A stretch of DNA of 64,000 nt from Chloroflexota bacterium. GTDB taxonomy: Bacteria; Chloroflexota; Dehalococcoidia; Lucifugimonadales; Lucifugimonadaceae. The notes below the pieces were generated by a model. It was not told the origin of the DNA, ran no database searches, and worked only from the letters and a program-made list of their open reading frames with translations. The stretch is from positions 62,001 to 126,000 of the forward strand of contig JABIFF010000024.1 of NCBI GenBank assembly GCA_018650845.1. Direction: 5' to 3'. Each line of letters opens with the position of its first letter. The stretch's first letter is position 1. Below are positions 53,392-62,909 of the stretch, piece after piece. The position numbers were made by a program, and so were the translations under genes.

Positions 53392-54450
53392 CTAAGAACC
53401 GCCGTTTGGGTCGCTCAAGAACTTCAACAGATCGCTATCTGGGTCGATGATGACCGTAGTCTGCGAATCCATGAATACCTTGTACGCCTCAAGCGAACGC
53501 CTAAAGCTGTAGAAGTCGGGGTCTGCTTCGAGTGATTCAGCAAGAATCGTAATCGCTTGCTGCTCAGCCTCACCCCTCAGAAGAGCCGATGTACCTTCCG
53601 CAGTCTCAAGAATAATGTTGACCTGTCGGTCGACATCAGCCCTGATCTCGGAATCAGCCTGAGTTCCCTCAGCCCTAAGACCACTGGCAATTCGTTCACG
53701 TTCTGCTTCCATTCGGGCGAAGACGCTAGTCTCGATGTCCGGCGGGAAGTCAGCGCGCTTGATACGAACGTCAATGATCTCGATTCCAAGCGCTTCAATC
53801 ACGCTGGCAGAGTAAGTGATCGAGAAACCGTCGAGCGCAGCAGGATTGGCATCATTTGCCAACATAGCCAACTCTTCATCAGTCGCCGGTCGTGAACGCA
53901 ATGTGTCGCTTGTGTCTTCGTCAATGAATACAGAAACGGCCGGGTGGTCCAACGAACCGTAGTCACGGAACAGGTCGCCACGTGAAACTTCAATTCGGTT
54001 ACTAGCTTTAGTAACACGGTTCATGATGTCTTCACGAGTCTCAGAAATCACTTCATGCTGAAGATCCTGAGCTACTTCCTGTCGAAGCTGAGCGTTGACG
54101 ATGTCACCAACACGAGCGTCAGCACCAGACTCGTTCCTCAGGTTCTTGAAGAACACGAGAGGATCAACAATTCGGTACCTTGCATACGAGTCGATAACCA
54201 AGTTTCGTTTGTCGGCAGTTAGGAGCGAAGCTGGAGCAACGTCAACACGAAGCAAACGCTTATCGAACCTAGTTACCTGCTCAGCAAACGGAGTTTTCAC
54301 CTGTAGACCAGGCGAACGGTGAGATCGTTTGAATTCACCAAATCGAGTAACAATCGCAACCTGCGTCTCGTCAACCACAAACAGTGTCTGAGGAATTACG
54401 ATGACCGCTGCGATGATAATCACGATCAGCGGGATAGTGAGCTTAGCCAT
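53392..54450 (-). CDS. hflC: HflC-like SPFH-domain membrane protein
   Basis: A 352-residue SPFH/stomatin family protein. One N-terminal membrane helix (LTIPLIVIIIAAVIVIPQTLFVV) is followed by the SPFH domain (VDETQVAIVTRFGEFKRS, to about residue 240) and a coiled-coil region rich in Glu and Arg, with EREREIASGLRAEG-like segments (ERERIASGLRAEG near 240). HflC and HflK form a cage around the FtsH protease in the membrane and limit its access to substrates. It overlaps the upstream hflK stop by one base, so the two are co-translated. Confidence 0.88.
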   Translation of the reverse strand: MAKLTIPLIVIIIAAVIVIPQTLFVVDETQVAIVTRFGEFKRSHRSPGLQVKTPFAEQVTRFDKRLLRVDVAPASLLTADKRNLVIDSYARYRIVDPLVFFKNLRNESGADARVGDIVNAQLRQEVAQDLQHEVISETREDIMNRVTKASNRIEVSRGDLFRDYGSLDHPAVSVFIDEDTSDTLRSRPATDEELAMLANDANPAALDGFSITYSASVIEALGIEIIDVRIKRADFPPDIETSVFARMEAERERIASGLRAEGTQADSEIRADVDRQVNIILETAEGTSALLRGEAEQQAITILAESLEADPDFYSFRRSLEAYKVFMDSQTTVIIDPDSDLLKFLSDPNGGS

Positions 54451-55574
54451 TACTGTGCTCCTCCCGCTCCAGAGATCGTATTCCCGCCCGAGCCATCAAG
54501 TGGCAAGAACGGCAGAACGCCAGTGTCCGAGAGAATGAACTTAGTGACACCCGGCAAAATCTCCTCTATAGCTTCCAAATACAGACGCTGGCGAGTGATA
54601 TCTGGCGACTGGAGGTAACCCTCTAAAATCGCATCGAAACCATCGGCTTCACCCTGAGCACGTGCAATACGACCCTGTTTGAAACCTTCAGCAGCCTCGG
54701 TGATCTTTGCAGCCTCACCAGTCGCCTTAGGAATTTCAGCAGCTTCGTAAGCTTCAGCAAGGTTGATCAGACGCTCTCGGTCTTCACGAGCACGAACAAC
54801 GTCTTCAAATGCAGACTGCACTTCAAGTGGCGGGTTCACATTCTGCAGTAGTACCTGCAGAACATCGATTCCAGTGTTGTAGTCACTCGCAAGCTCTCGC
54901 ATCTTGAGAAGAACTTCGGTTTGAACCTGTTCCTTCTCAGTCGTCAGCACGTCGTCAATGTTTCGTGAACCAACAACCTGCCGAAGAGCCGTCTCTGCGA
55001 TATCACGCAGAGTTCTACCGTCAGGATTACCGGCTCCAACGCCACGATCGGCGTCTCCTGGGTCATCAACTTCAAATAGGAAGCTCTGCAAATCAGCAAT
55101 TCTGTACTGAACAACCGCCTGCACGTCGACGATGTTCTCGTCACCCGTGATCATTAGAGATTCGTTCGTTACCGATTGAGCAACGGTGAATCCGTCAGCT
55201 CCCGATCGGAAACCAAGCTCCATACGGCGGGTAGTTGTAACAGCTACAACGTCTCGCTTGCCGATAGGGCCAGGGTAATGCCAGTGCAAACCACCTGTTG
55301 TGGTGTTCTGGAATTTACCAAAAGTCCTCAGAACTGCTTCCTGGTCGGGACCTACAGTGTAGAACCCGGTGCCAGCCCAGATGATCGCAATAACGATCAG
55401 TGCTGCAAAAATAAGTCCAACAGAACCCGCTCCACCGATACCCGGAATTTTCGGTAATGATGCCCTTAGGCGTTCAATTACCTCGTCCAGAGTTAGCTGA
55501 GCTTCTTGATCCTGTTGAGGAGGCCGATACATCTTGTTATCGGCGACCTGGGTGTCTTCGTGTGACGCCGCCAT
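54450..55574 (-). CDS. hflK: HflK-like SPFH-domain membrane protein
   Basis: A 374-residue SPFH protein from ATG 55574 (GAGGAG six bases upstream); the frame continues 20 codons higher without a better site. After a soluble N-terminal part comes a membrane helix (GLIFAALIVIAIIWAGTGF, about residues 55-73), the SPFH domain beginning FYTVGPDQEAVLRTFGKF, and a coiled coil with ARGEADGF-like repeats (RIARAQGEADGFDAILEGY). It would pair with HflC to regulate FtsH. Upstream is a membrane HEXXH protein on the same strand. Confidence 0.88.
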   Translation of the reverse strand: MAASHEDTQVADNKMYRPPQQDQEAQLTLDEVIERLRASLPKIPGIGGAGSVGLIFAALIVIAIIWAGTGFYTVGPDQEAVLRTFGKFQNTTTGGLHWHYPGPIGKRDVVAVTTTRRMELGFRSGADGFTVAQSVTNESLMITGDENIVDVQAVVQYRIADLQSFLFEVDDPGDADRGVGAGNPDGRTLRDIAETALRQVVGSRNIDDVLTTEKEQVQTEVLLKMRELASDYNTGIDVLQVLLQNVNPPLEVQSAFEDVVRAREDRERLINLAEAYEAAEIPKATGEAAKITEAAEGFKQGRIARAQGEADGFDAILEGYLQSPDITRQRLYLEAIEEILPGVTKFILSDTGVLPFLPLDGSGGNTISGAGGAQ

Positions 55575-55798
55575 CGCTTCTCCTCGCACCGGCTGTAATC
55601 CAGCCAATACGTTGCGTAGTGTTCGGTTGCTCACAATGATTTTCGCTGATGCGATTTCAGTGCAAGCCTATAAATTTGGTCGACTGAATTTGCAGTCATC
55701 CCGAATTGCGTGTGCCAAGTATACCGACGAGTTGAGCTTACGAACTAAGATTCACGCTAACTACAGCTTCAACAAGGCTTCGAATGCGTAATTGCAGT

Positions 55799-57196
55799 TC
55801 AATCACTCTCTTCTTCGAGTTCAATTCCTCGCTCAACAAGCAACTCTTCAAATTCTTGATACGTACCAAGTGGGCGTAACAGCTTCACCATTTCGCCAAC
55901 AGATTCAACTTGTTCTCGCAAATCCCACATATATCGAGCTATCGGGCTAGTCGATGAAGGGCTCTCAGCGTATGTCCCATGAAACGCGAAATACGCCTGA
56001 TTTATCTTGCGAATCCTGTAGTTGTGGTCGAGTAGTTCAACTCGACGCGACTCCATATACACCTCAGCTTCGTCAATCTGGCCATCAGCCAGTAACTCAT
56101 CTGTCTCTCTGCGAGTTTCTCCCATGAACCTGTTAAAGCTGAATTCGTTCGGATCTTTTACAACGTCGTCCTCATCAGCATTCTCATTTGGTTTTGACGC
56201 GGTTTCGGGTCGGACAGGTGCAACAAACGGTTCGCCAGTGACTTCCGAATAAACCCGCAAACCAACCTCACGACCAAAAATATCGGCGAGAGTTTCGTTC
56301 ATTGAACGAATTTCGCCGCCGCCGAAGTAGGCCATGCCCAACGGATGAAAAGTTAGATACGCGTGTAGCCATTCGTGGGAAGCCACATCGACAAGACGTT
56401 TTAGATCTGAAGTAGGAATCACGGTTGGATAGCTGGCGAGTCCACCCGTTTGCAGAACTACTGCCGAGATATCGTGCTCGGCTACCAGCTCGCTCTCAAT
56501 ACGTGACATTTCGTCGATCGGAATATCGGGATCGATCAACACGTCTTCGATACGAACAATCTCGTCACGGCGTGATGTAACCAGCAGCTTGGGCGGATCG
56601 CCAATCCTAAAATCTACTGGTGGCCAAACGAACGATCCAACAAGGCTGATCTCATCTGAACGAACCACTTCGGCGATGATCTGCTCGAGATATTCTTCTA
56701 CTCCCGCTCTCAGATCGTTTCGCTCGGAAATGAGACGATCAATATCATCCTGTGCGCTACTAATTGCCGCACTATCGGGTTCAGCCTCTGATGTCACTCG
56801 GTTGAGTTCACCCTTGGCAGTGCGTAACTCACCAACAAGTTCAACATAACGATCAAGCGCCGCACGCCGATCAGCCTCGCTAGTTGGAGTCCACGGCAGA
56901 ACCGTCCAAACACGATGGCCCCACTTATCGAAGAAATTATCGAATTCCCACGAAACCAATCCATAACCGTGATCGAGAGACACAGCAGCAGCCGGGGTAT
57001 CAAATCGCTTGTCGCCAGAAGGAACTATCCAAGCGAAGAACAGCACAACGATTAGGAAAAAGCGAAATACCCACTTAGATCGCCGACCCAACGGAAACGT
57101 AATAAGCCATTCAAGCGTGTTGAACGCGACCATCAACAGTGAACCGATGGTCCACATCAACGACCTATTCACAACTTCCAAGCGAGTAGTAGGCAA
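55799..57196 (-). CDS. Membrane-anchored HEXXH metallopeptidase-like protein, uncharacterised
   Basis: A 465-residue protein that I cannot assign to a named peptidase. It has one or two N-terminal membrane segments (about residues 10-35 and 42-62), then an Asp/Glu-rich coiled coil (about 105-175), and a C-terminal domain with SHEWLHAYLTFHPLG (HExxH about 272-276) and a Glu 25 residues on in MNETLADIFGREVG, a gluzincin-like zinc site. YAESPSSTSPIARYM near residue 410 may form a further active-site loop. The Tyr/Asn layout recalls the predicted aminopeptidase family PF10023, but the match is not certain. It is upstream of hflK on the same strand, 225 bp from its start. Confidence 0.6.
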   Translation of the reverse strand: MPTTRLEVVNRSLMWTIGSLLMVAFNTLEWLITFPLGRRSKWVFRFFLIVVLFFAWIVPSGDKRFDTPAAAVSLDHGYGLVSWEFDNFFDKWGHRVWTVLPWTPTSEADRRAALDRYVELVGELRTAKGELNRVTSEAEPDSAAISSAQDDIDRLISERNDLRAGVEEYLEQIIAEVVRSDEISLVGSFVWPPVDFRIGDPPKLLVTSRRDEIVRIEDVLIDPDIPIDEMSRIESELVAEHDISAVVLQTGGLASYPTVIPTSDLKRLVDVASHEWLHAYLTFHPLGMAYFGGGEIRSMNETLADIFGREVGLRVYSEVTGEPFVAPVRPETASKPNENADEDDVVKDPNEFSFNRFMGETRRETDELLADGQIDEAEVYMESRRVELLDHNYRIRKINQAYFAFHGTYAESPSSTSPIARYMWDLREQVESVGEMVKLLRPLGTYQEFEELLVERGIELEEESD

Positions 57197-57362
57197 ACGA
57201 CAAACCGAGGTTTAGTACAGCGCGTGAAACAACCGTACGAGGCAAAGTAAAAGTAGGGAGCACCGAACTAGAGCGTACCGAAGTTATACGCCGAATGGGC
57301 GAATAAGGAGCTTCACGAAGTTCACAAACTTTGCAAATAGGGCCGTGAAGAGTCGACCAAAA

Positions 57363-57803
57363 CTAGCTAGTAGGTCGAGCCCAAAGCGTTTCGTACTGCT
57401 CGCCCATAATCAGCTGCGCAAGCTCACGGCGTTCCATACGAACCAGTTCGTTGAAAGCTTTTTCAGCATCTTCAACAGCAGCGGTATAGCCCGATTCTTC
57501 GATGCGAGCAACAATTTTGCCCCAAAGACCTGAAGTCTTCATCGCGTCGACGTAGCCGACCCACGGAACGGCAATAATGTCCTGAGGACGAGGTAATCCC
57601 GGGCGCATTCGCTTGATAGTTCGAAGGCGATCGGCGATAGATCGGGCCATAGGAACAACACGAACCAATGCCGGTTCGCCTTCCTTTTGCCGAATATCAA
57701 TCACTACGGATTGACCAAACTTTGGAAAGAACACTGCCAAGACGTCGGCGTTCGAAATGAATTTGAACACCCCATCAACGCCGTTCCCGTAACCAAAATC
57801 CAA
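57363..57803 (-). CDS. Conserved-looking protein of unknown function
   Basis: A 146-residue soluble protein with no family I recognise. It begins MDFGYGNGVDGVFKF from TTG 57803, preceded by GAGGT seven bases upstream, a good ribosome site. The N-terminal half is beta-rich (VLAVFFPKFGQSVVIDIRQKEGEPALVRVV); the C-terminal half is helical, ending EQYETLWARPTS. There is no signal peptide or membrane helix, and no clear catalytic residue pattern. It lies between etfA and the HEXXH membrane protein on the same strand, with gaps of more than 80 bp on each side. Confidence 0.65.
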   Translation of the reverse strand: MDFGYGNGVDGVFKFISNADVLAVFFPKFGQSVVIDIRQKEGEPALVRVVPMARSIADRLRTIKRMRPGLPRPQDIIAVPWVGYVDAMKTSGLWGKIVARIEESGYTAAVEDAEKAFNELVRMERRELAQLIMGEQYETLWARPTS

Positions 57804-57886
57804 TTTATTACCTCTCGTAGCACGAAGCTCTAGGCGAGCTCGTTGTTTTGCCGAGTGATATCCAGCTTACCTCGTTATCAGGCCAA

Positions 57887-58840
57887 TTAGGCTTTTAGCT
57901 CGCGAACAGTAGCAAGAAATGAGGGGAGCACTTTCTCCCAATCGCCAACCACACCGAATCGAGCTTCTTTAAAGATGTTCGAATCGCCATCTTTGTTGAT
58001 TGCCACTATCGCTCTTGAGCTTGAACATCCTGCCATGTGCTGACTCGCACCTGAAATTCCAACCGCCACATAGACATCTGGGCTAACGGACTTTCCAGTG
58101 AGACCCACCTGATGCGAGTGATCAATCCATCCAGCGTCACAAGCTGCTCTCGAAGCACCGACGGCACCACCGAGTGCGTTCGCCAGATCAGTAAGCACGC
58201 TGAACGGCTCAGGGCCGCCAAGACCACGACCACCGCTAACAACAAAGTTCGCATCTTCGAGTCGAACACCGTCACGAGCTTCAGCGACTGTATCGGTCAC
58301 CGAGGCTCGAATATCAGCGCTACCGGCAGCAGCAGTTTCAACCGATGGCGAACCAGTCTTTGAAGTAGGCTCATAAGCACCAGCTCGCAATGTCACGATA
58401 GCTGGTGAAGAGGCAATTTCGAACTCAGCAAGCGCACTTCCGCCATAAACCGGACGAGTAACACTCACCGAACCACTGGCGTTAGATATCTCGGTGCAAT
58501 CCGCAGCAAATGCCGAGTCAGTTCGGAACGCTAATCGTGCACCTACAACTGACCCAAAGTCGGATTTGTTGAACAAAACCACATCTGGATTCGTAGAAGC
58601 AACTAGTGCCGCTACATCGGCAGTAGCTTGCTCGTAAATCCCTGAATCACCTGAACTAATTTCAGATATTGAAACAACCTTCTCAACCGGCAGTGAACTA
58701 GCCGATCCTGAAGCTTCGCCCGTAACTGCAACCGTAATTTGAGCGTCGCTTAGGCCACTAGCGGCTGCAACACTTTGAAGAGATGCCTGACTAATTTCAC
58801 CCTGTTGGTCGCGCTCAGCGACCAGCAATATAGTTGTCAT
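57887..58840 (-). CDS. etfA: Electron transfer flavoprotein, alpha subunit
   Basis: A 317-residue ETF alpha subunit. The C-terminal FAD domain is clear: VVSGGRGLGGPE (about residue 205), GASRAACDAGWIDHSHQVGLTGKSVSPDVYVAVGISGA broken over residues 225-265, QHMAGCSSSRAIVAINKD, and the acidic end segment. The N-terminal domain I (about 1-190) is less conserved. ETF carries electrons from acyl-CoA dehydrogenases to the respiratory quinone pool. ATG 58840 overlaps the etfB stop by one base. It fits the paired acyl-CoA dehydrogenases at 29.5-31.8 kb. Confidence 0.92.
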   Translation of the reverse strand: MTTILLVAERDQQGEISQASLQSVAAASGLSDAQITVAVTGEASGSASSLPVEKVVSISEISSGDSGIYEQATADVAALVASTNPDVVLFNKSDFGSVVGARLAFRTDSAFAADCTEISNASGSVSVTRPVYGGSALAEFEIASSPAIVTLRAGAYEPTSKTGSPSVETAAAGSADIRASVTDTVAEARDGVRLEDANFVVSGGRGLGGPEPFSVLTDLANALGGAVGASRAACDAGWIDHSHQVGLTGKSVSPDVYVAVGISGASQHMAGCSSSRAIVAINKDGDSNIFKEARFGVVGDWEKVLPSFLATVRELKA

Positions 58841-59640
58841 TAAATCAACTTCTCCTCGCGCAATCGCAAGGCAAGTTTCTTGCCCGAATCGGCTTCGTCT
58901 TCACCCTCGATAAGTTCAACCTGCTTGTTCGATTCAGGAACGTACAGTTTCTTCAATTCCAGCTTCGGAGCAAGATCGCCAGCCGATAAACCAAGATCAG
59001 CAAGAGAGAATATTTCAGGCTTCTTGCGACTCGCCTGCATGATTCCTCGCAAGTTCGGGTAACGAGGTTCGCCAAGCTCGTTGGTAATCGTTAGCACGGC
59101 TGGAACAGGAGCAGTAATCGCCTGATAGCCATCTGGAATGACCCGTTGCAACGAAACCGAATCGCCGTTTAGTTCCAATTTTTGAACCAGTGAAACAAGC
59201 GGTAAGCCAAGAACTTCAGCAAGCCCTAGAGTTACGTGAGCCTGATCCCAGTCGGAAGCCTGTCGACCGCCCAAAATAAGATCGAACGGGCCATCTTTTT
59301 CGATCGCGGCGGCGAGAACTTTCACAGTCGCCGAAGAATCGATCTTGTCTAAGCCCTCGTCGTCGACAAGAACAAGCCGATCCGCGCCCATGGCAAGCGG
59401 TTTCTTCATCGCATCCATAACGAATTCATTGCCAACCGAAAGGACAGTAATTTCTACATCTGCACCGCCGTCTCGAAGCAACAAAGCTGCCTCTACTGCG
59501 TTCAGATCGAATCCGTTCACAACAAGCGGAACTCCGTTTGGCGGAATAACGCTGTTCGTCGATTCATCGATCTTGAACTGCGATGGCGGAGTCTCGGGGT
59601 CTGGAACCTGCTTAGCAAGCACCACGATTCGAACAGTCAA
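58840..59640 (-). CDS. etfB: Electron transfer flavoprotein, beta subunit
   Basis: A 266-residue ETF beta subunit from TTG 59640 (MTVRIVVLAKQVPDPE). The frame is open 19 codons farther upstream, but the family starts at this point. The AMP-binding and docking parts are present: VVNGFDLNAVEAALLLRD, ILGGRQASDWDQAHVTLGLAEVLG and the recognition-loop region near residue 190, ending with a basic tail. It pairs with EtfA. The gene is divergent from rsmG. Confidence 0.92.
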   Translation of the reverse strand: MTVRIVVLAKQVPDPETPPSQFKIDESTNSVIPPNGVPLVVNGFDLNAVEAALLLRDGGADVEITVLSVGNEFVMDAMKKPLAMGADRLVLVDDEGLDKIDSSATVKVLAAAIEKDGPFDLILGGRQASDWDQAHVTLGLAEVLGLPLVSLVQKLELNGDSVSLQRVIPDGYQAITAPVPAVLTITNELGEPRYPNLRGIMQASRKKPEIFSLADLGLSAGDLAPKLELKKLYVPESNKQVELIEGEDEADSGKKLALRLREEKLI

Positions 59641-59855
59641 TTCAGTATTTCCAGTTTCTAAACTTGAGCAATCGAGCACCGTATTCGTGCAAAACACGAT
59701 AATAGCGATACTCTCGGCGGGTCGGAATCCGATTAGCGGCCTATAACATTACCGATCAATCAATTTATTCGCCGGAATCTACGGTGATATTTGTAAAGCA
59801 CGAATTCATTGTGCTGTCCTACCCCTAAAAATTTTACTAAGGCGAACCACACGTT

Positions 59856-60605
59856 TTGGAATCTGTAATCGCAGCCGCACAACTGCTAGGAGTCGATCTC
59901 GACGCCAAGCAACAAGCGCAGTTCCAGCGATATCGCGAACTAATCGAACTTCGCAGCAAGCAATTCAATCTCACGGGGCACAAAACGTGGGACAAGATTC
60001 GTGAAGAACTATTTATCCGCTCGCTCCGCGTTCTATCTCCAGCCGGCGGGAATGTTCCGACTCCTGAGTGGTTCGCTGGAAAACGTGCGATCGACATCGG
60101 AACGGGCGCTGGCATTCCGGGAATGATCATGAAGATCGCCCTCCCTGATCTACAGATGACACTCCTCGACTCGATCGGTAAACGCACAAACTTCCTCATC
60201 GAAGTTGCCAACGAACTAGAGCTAACCGGTCTCGAAGTAATCAACGGCCGAGCTGAAGATCTTGGTCAGGAAAGTGGTCACCGTGAGCGGTACGACGTTG
60301 TTGTCGCACGAGCAGTTGCTCGCCTTGCTGAGCTAGCTGAACTAACAATTCCATTCGCTAAAATCGGCGGAACCGTGATCCTACCGAAGAGCCAGGGCGT
60401 ACTAGACGAAGTAGTCGAAGCCGCAGCAGCAGCCGATGTACTAGGCGCAGCTCCTGCATTAGTGCTTGAAGTAGATAAACCCGGAACTTCCCCGCCCGAC
60501 GATATGGTTTATTGGATGAAAATCTCTACGACTCCACAAGAGTTTCCACGTAAAGTGGGTATCCCTCACCAATCGCCGTTGATCGAACGCACCGACATCG
60601 ACTAA
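59856..60605 (+). CDS. rsmG: 16S rRNA (guanine527-N7)-methyltransferase
   Basis: A 249-residue RsmG/GidB methyltransferase. The AdoMet site is AIDIGTGAGIPGMIMKI (about residues 78-94), followed by LLDSIGKRTNFL, GRAEDLG and VVVARAVARLAELAELT, the characteristic order of the family. It methylates G527 of 16S rRNA at N7. Start TTG 59856. The 5' region lies between divergent etfB and this gene. It lies 34 bp ahead of the UPF0104 gene and may share its message. Confidence 0.93.
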   Translation: MESVIAAAQLLGVDLDAKQQAQFQRYRELIELRSKQFNLTGHKTWDKIREELFIRSLRVLSPAGGNVPTPEWFAGKRAIDIGTGAGIPGMIMKIALPDLQMTLLDSIGKRTNFLIEVANELELTGLEVINGRAEDLGQESGHRERYDVVVARAVARLAELAELTIPFAKIGGTVILPKSQGVLDEVVEAAAAADVLGAAPALVLEVDKPGTSPPDDMVYWMKISTTPQEFPRKVGIPHQSPLIERTDID

Positions 60606-60639
60606 TCAACCACTGACCACGCCCGTACCTCTCGAATAA

Positions 60640-61722
60640 ATGTCCGAGACTTCGCCTAATCAGACACATAACCCCGAACAGCACGATGAATCGGGCATGC
60701 CAAGCGCATCGACGCTGCGGCAACGCGTTCTCTCACTACCAACGCTTGTAGCAATTCTCATCGGTGCGATATTGCTAGCCTTCGCTCTTTGGCGAATCTT
60801 CGATTTCGAGTGGGACGAAGTCTGGACCAATATCAAGAACGTTCATCCCGGCAAATACCTTCTGGCGATTGTTCTCTACTACCTAAGCTTCTGGTTCCGT
60901 GGTTTACGCTGGCGACTAATCGCTCAAACTGCCGATGTAGGCGGCGATAATGGCAAGAACATTCCCGGCACTCTCGCTCTATCCGGAATCATCCTTATGG
61001 GTTGGTTCGCAAACTCAGTTGCGTTCCTTCGATTAGGTGATGCTTATCGAGGATGGGCACTCGCCAAAGAATCGAAAAGCGATTTTCCATCAAGCTTAGG
61101 AACAGTTCTCGCCGAACGTGTTCAAGACATGGCAGCGGTGCTGATTCTCGTACTTGCTGCGGCAATCTGGCTCACCATCGAGGGCGATTCTAAAGTGCCG
61201 GGCTGGGTAGTATTCGCAGCCTTCGTGCTAGTAGGCGCTCTCGTACTCGGACTATTCGTTATGCGAGTGGCCGGAGAACGAATTTCACGACGACTTCCGG
61301 GTCGATTCGAAACCGCATATGTAAATTTCCAAAAAGGAACACTCAGCAGTTTTTCTGGCAAAGACCTTCCGCCACAGCTGGTACTCGGAATCGTAGGCTG
61401 GCTACTTGAAATCGCTCGCTTCTACTTTGTAGCCGATGCGATGGGCATGGATATATCGTTCGGGATCGTTATGTTCGCAGCCCTAGCGAATGCCATGCTC
61501 ACAACAATTCCAACCCCTGGCGGATTCGGCTTTGTGGAAGGCGGACTAACCGGTTTGCTCATTTTGTTCGGTCGAACCGACAACGAAGCCATCAGCCTCG
61601 TAGCTGTCGATCGTACGATCAGCTGGCTCAGCGTCGTGCTTTTCGGTGGAATCCTGTTCGTTGTATGGCACGCCGTGAAAGCCAAAAAATCCACAAGCTC
61701 CTCACCTAGTACTGCCGATTAG
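60640..61722 (+). CDS. Lysylphosphatidylglycerol-synthase-TM/UPF0104-type membrane protein
   Basis: A 360-residue membrane protein with about eight helices, matching the LPG_synthase_TM (UPF0104) family. It has the family elements WFRGLRWRLIAQ, FANSVAFLRLGDAYRGW, LAERVQDM and PTPGGFGFVEGG near residue 290. Without a C-terminal lysyltransferase domain it is more probably a lipid flippase-like protein, but the substrate is unknown. Short Ser-rich tails lie at each end. It follows rsmG by 34 bp. Confidence 0.85.
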   Translation: MSETSPNQTHNPEQHDESGMPSASTLRQRVLSLPTLVAILIGAILLAFALWRIFDFEWDEVWTNIKNVHPGKYLLAIVLYYLSFWFRGLRWRLIAQTADVGGDNGKNIPGTLALSGIILMGWFANSVAFLRLGDAYRGWALAKESKSDFPSSLGTVLAERVQDMAAVLILVLAAAIWLTIEGDSKVPGWVVFAAFVLVGALVLGLFVMRVAGERISRRLPGRFETAYVNFQKGTLSSFSGKDLPPQLVLGIVGWLLEIARFYFVADAMGMDISFGIVMFAALANAMLTTIPTPGGFGFVEGGLTGLLILFGRTDNEAISLVAVDRTISWLSVVLFGGILFVVWHAVKAKKSTSSSPSTAD

Positions 61723-61834
61723 CCTGACCCCGCATTTCAAAGTGGGCTAATATCATCGCCTCGACAATCGTTACTACGTTCGCTGGTTCCATCGCTGCAT
61801 AAGCATCTAACCCGCAAGAGAGAAAGTATTCCGT

Positions 61835-62683
61835 ATGGCTGACAAGAAAAAAGTGCTCGTTACCGGTCTTAGCGGCTTAGTCGGAACAGCCCTGCGCAAA
61901 GATTTCGAAGAGAAATACGAACTATCGTCACTATCTCGATACGGAACTGAAGGGCTCGACGACGCCCACAACTTCAAAGGCAACATCGCTGAAATCGACA
62001 CCATGATTCCAGCGTTCGAAGGTCAGCACACTGTCGTTCATCTCGCAGCCGACCGCAGCGCCAACGCCAACTGGGAATCAGCACTCCGCAACAACTTCGT
62101 CGGTGTTTACAACGTCTACGAAGCGGCCAAACGCACCGGCGTAAAGCGAGTCGTATTCGGTAGCTCGCAGCACGCCATTGGCGGCTTCTACCGTGACGAG
62201 CCTTACAAGTCGATCCTTCAAGGAAACTACGAAGGAATCGAGCACGGCAAGTTCAAGAAAATCGACGAAACGGTTCCGTTCCGACCTGATGGCTACTACG
62301 GAGCTTCGAAGGGTTATGCAGAAGGACTCGGCAGCTACTACTCAGAGTGGCACGGAATTTCATCGATCAACATACGAATCGGCTGGACCATTTCTGATGA
62401 CGACCCAACGGTAGCCGCTGGCGGACTCGCCATGTGGTTGTCGCACCGTGACACATCACAGATTCACGTGAAGGCAGTCGATGCTCCAGACGATCTTATG
62501 TACACAGTCGTATTCGCAATGAGCGACAACCACTGGAATATCTTTTCTCTAGACAAGGCACGTGAAGTTCTCGGATACGAGCCTCAAGACAATGCTGGGA
62601 CTGAGCTGAACCCTAATAAGGGACTTTCAGAACGAGACGACACCGACTTCAAGCAACACGAAGAAGACCCAGAAACGTACTAG
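61835..62683 (+). CDS. NAD-dependent epimerase/dehydratase (uronate dehydrogenase-like)
   Basis: A 282-residue extended SDR. The nucleotide loop is GLSGLVGTALRKDF (residues about 11-24); the active site has Ser in FGSSQHAIGGFY near residue 110 and YGASKGYAE (Tyr-x3-Lys) near 155, and substrate residues follow in INIRIGWT. It is most like uronate dehydrogenases and sugar epimerases; no further substrate call can be made. It is ahead of tRNA-Ala by 107 bp and has ATG 61835 after AGAGAGAAAG. Confidence 0.83.
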   Translation: MADKKKVLVTGLSGLVGTALRKDFEEKYELSSLSRYGTEGLDDAHNFKGNIAEIDTMIPAFEGQHTVVHLAADRSANANWESALRNNFVGVYNVYEAAKRTGVKRVVFGSSQHAIGGFYRDEPYKSILQGNYEGIEHGKFKKIDETVPFRPDGYYGASKGYAEGLGSYYSEWHGISSINIRIGWTISDDDPTVAAGGLAMWLSHRDTSQIHVKAVDAPDDLMYTVVFAMSDNHWNIFSLDKAREVLGYEPQDNAGTELNPNKGLSERDDTDFKQHEEDPETY

Positions 62684-62790
62684 GGCAAGAATTGCCAAAT
62701 TACTGGCGATAACAACTCGACGCTATGCTACGATTTTTTAGTTGGGCATTTTCAAACTTGTTGTGAAACCGCCCACCCCGCACGAAAAAC

Positions 62791-62866
62791 GGGGCTGTAG
62801 CTCAATTGGGAGAGCGCTTCAATGGCATTGAAGAGGTAGAGGGTTCGAATCCCTCCAGCTCCACCA
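62791..62866 (+). tRNA. tRNA-Ala(GGC)
   Basis: A 76-base tRNA with encoded CCA. Acceptor stem GGGGCTG pairs with CAGCTCC (one G-T), D arm GCTC/GAGC, anticodon arm CTTCA-ATGGCAT-TGAAG with anticodon GGC, and T arm with GGTTCGAATCC. All stems fold properly. Confidence 0.97.
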
Positions 62867-62871
62867 GAAAT

Positions 62872-62909
62872 ATTAGAAAAGCCACTGAGAGATCGGTGGC
62901 TTTTCTAAT
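62872..62909. terminator. Bidirectional terminator between tRNA-Ala and a TetR gene
   Basis: ATTAGAAAAGCCAC and GTGGCTTTTCTAAT pair perfectly over 14 bp with a 10-base loop; the A- and T-rich stem ends give T tracts in both directions. It overlaps the first base of the TetR gene's stop codon. Confidence 0.8.
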
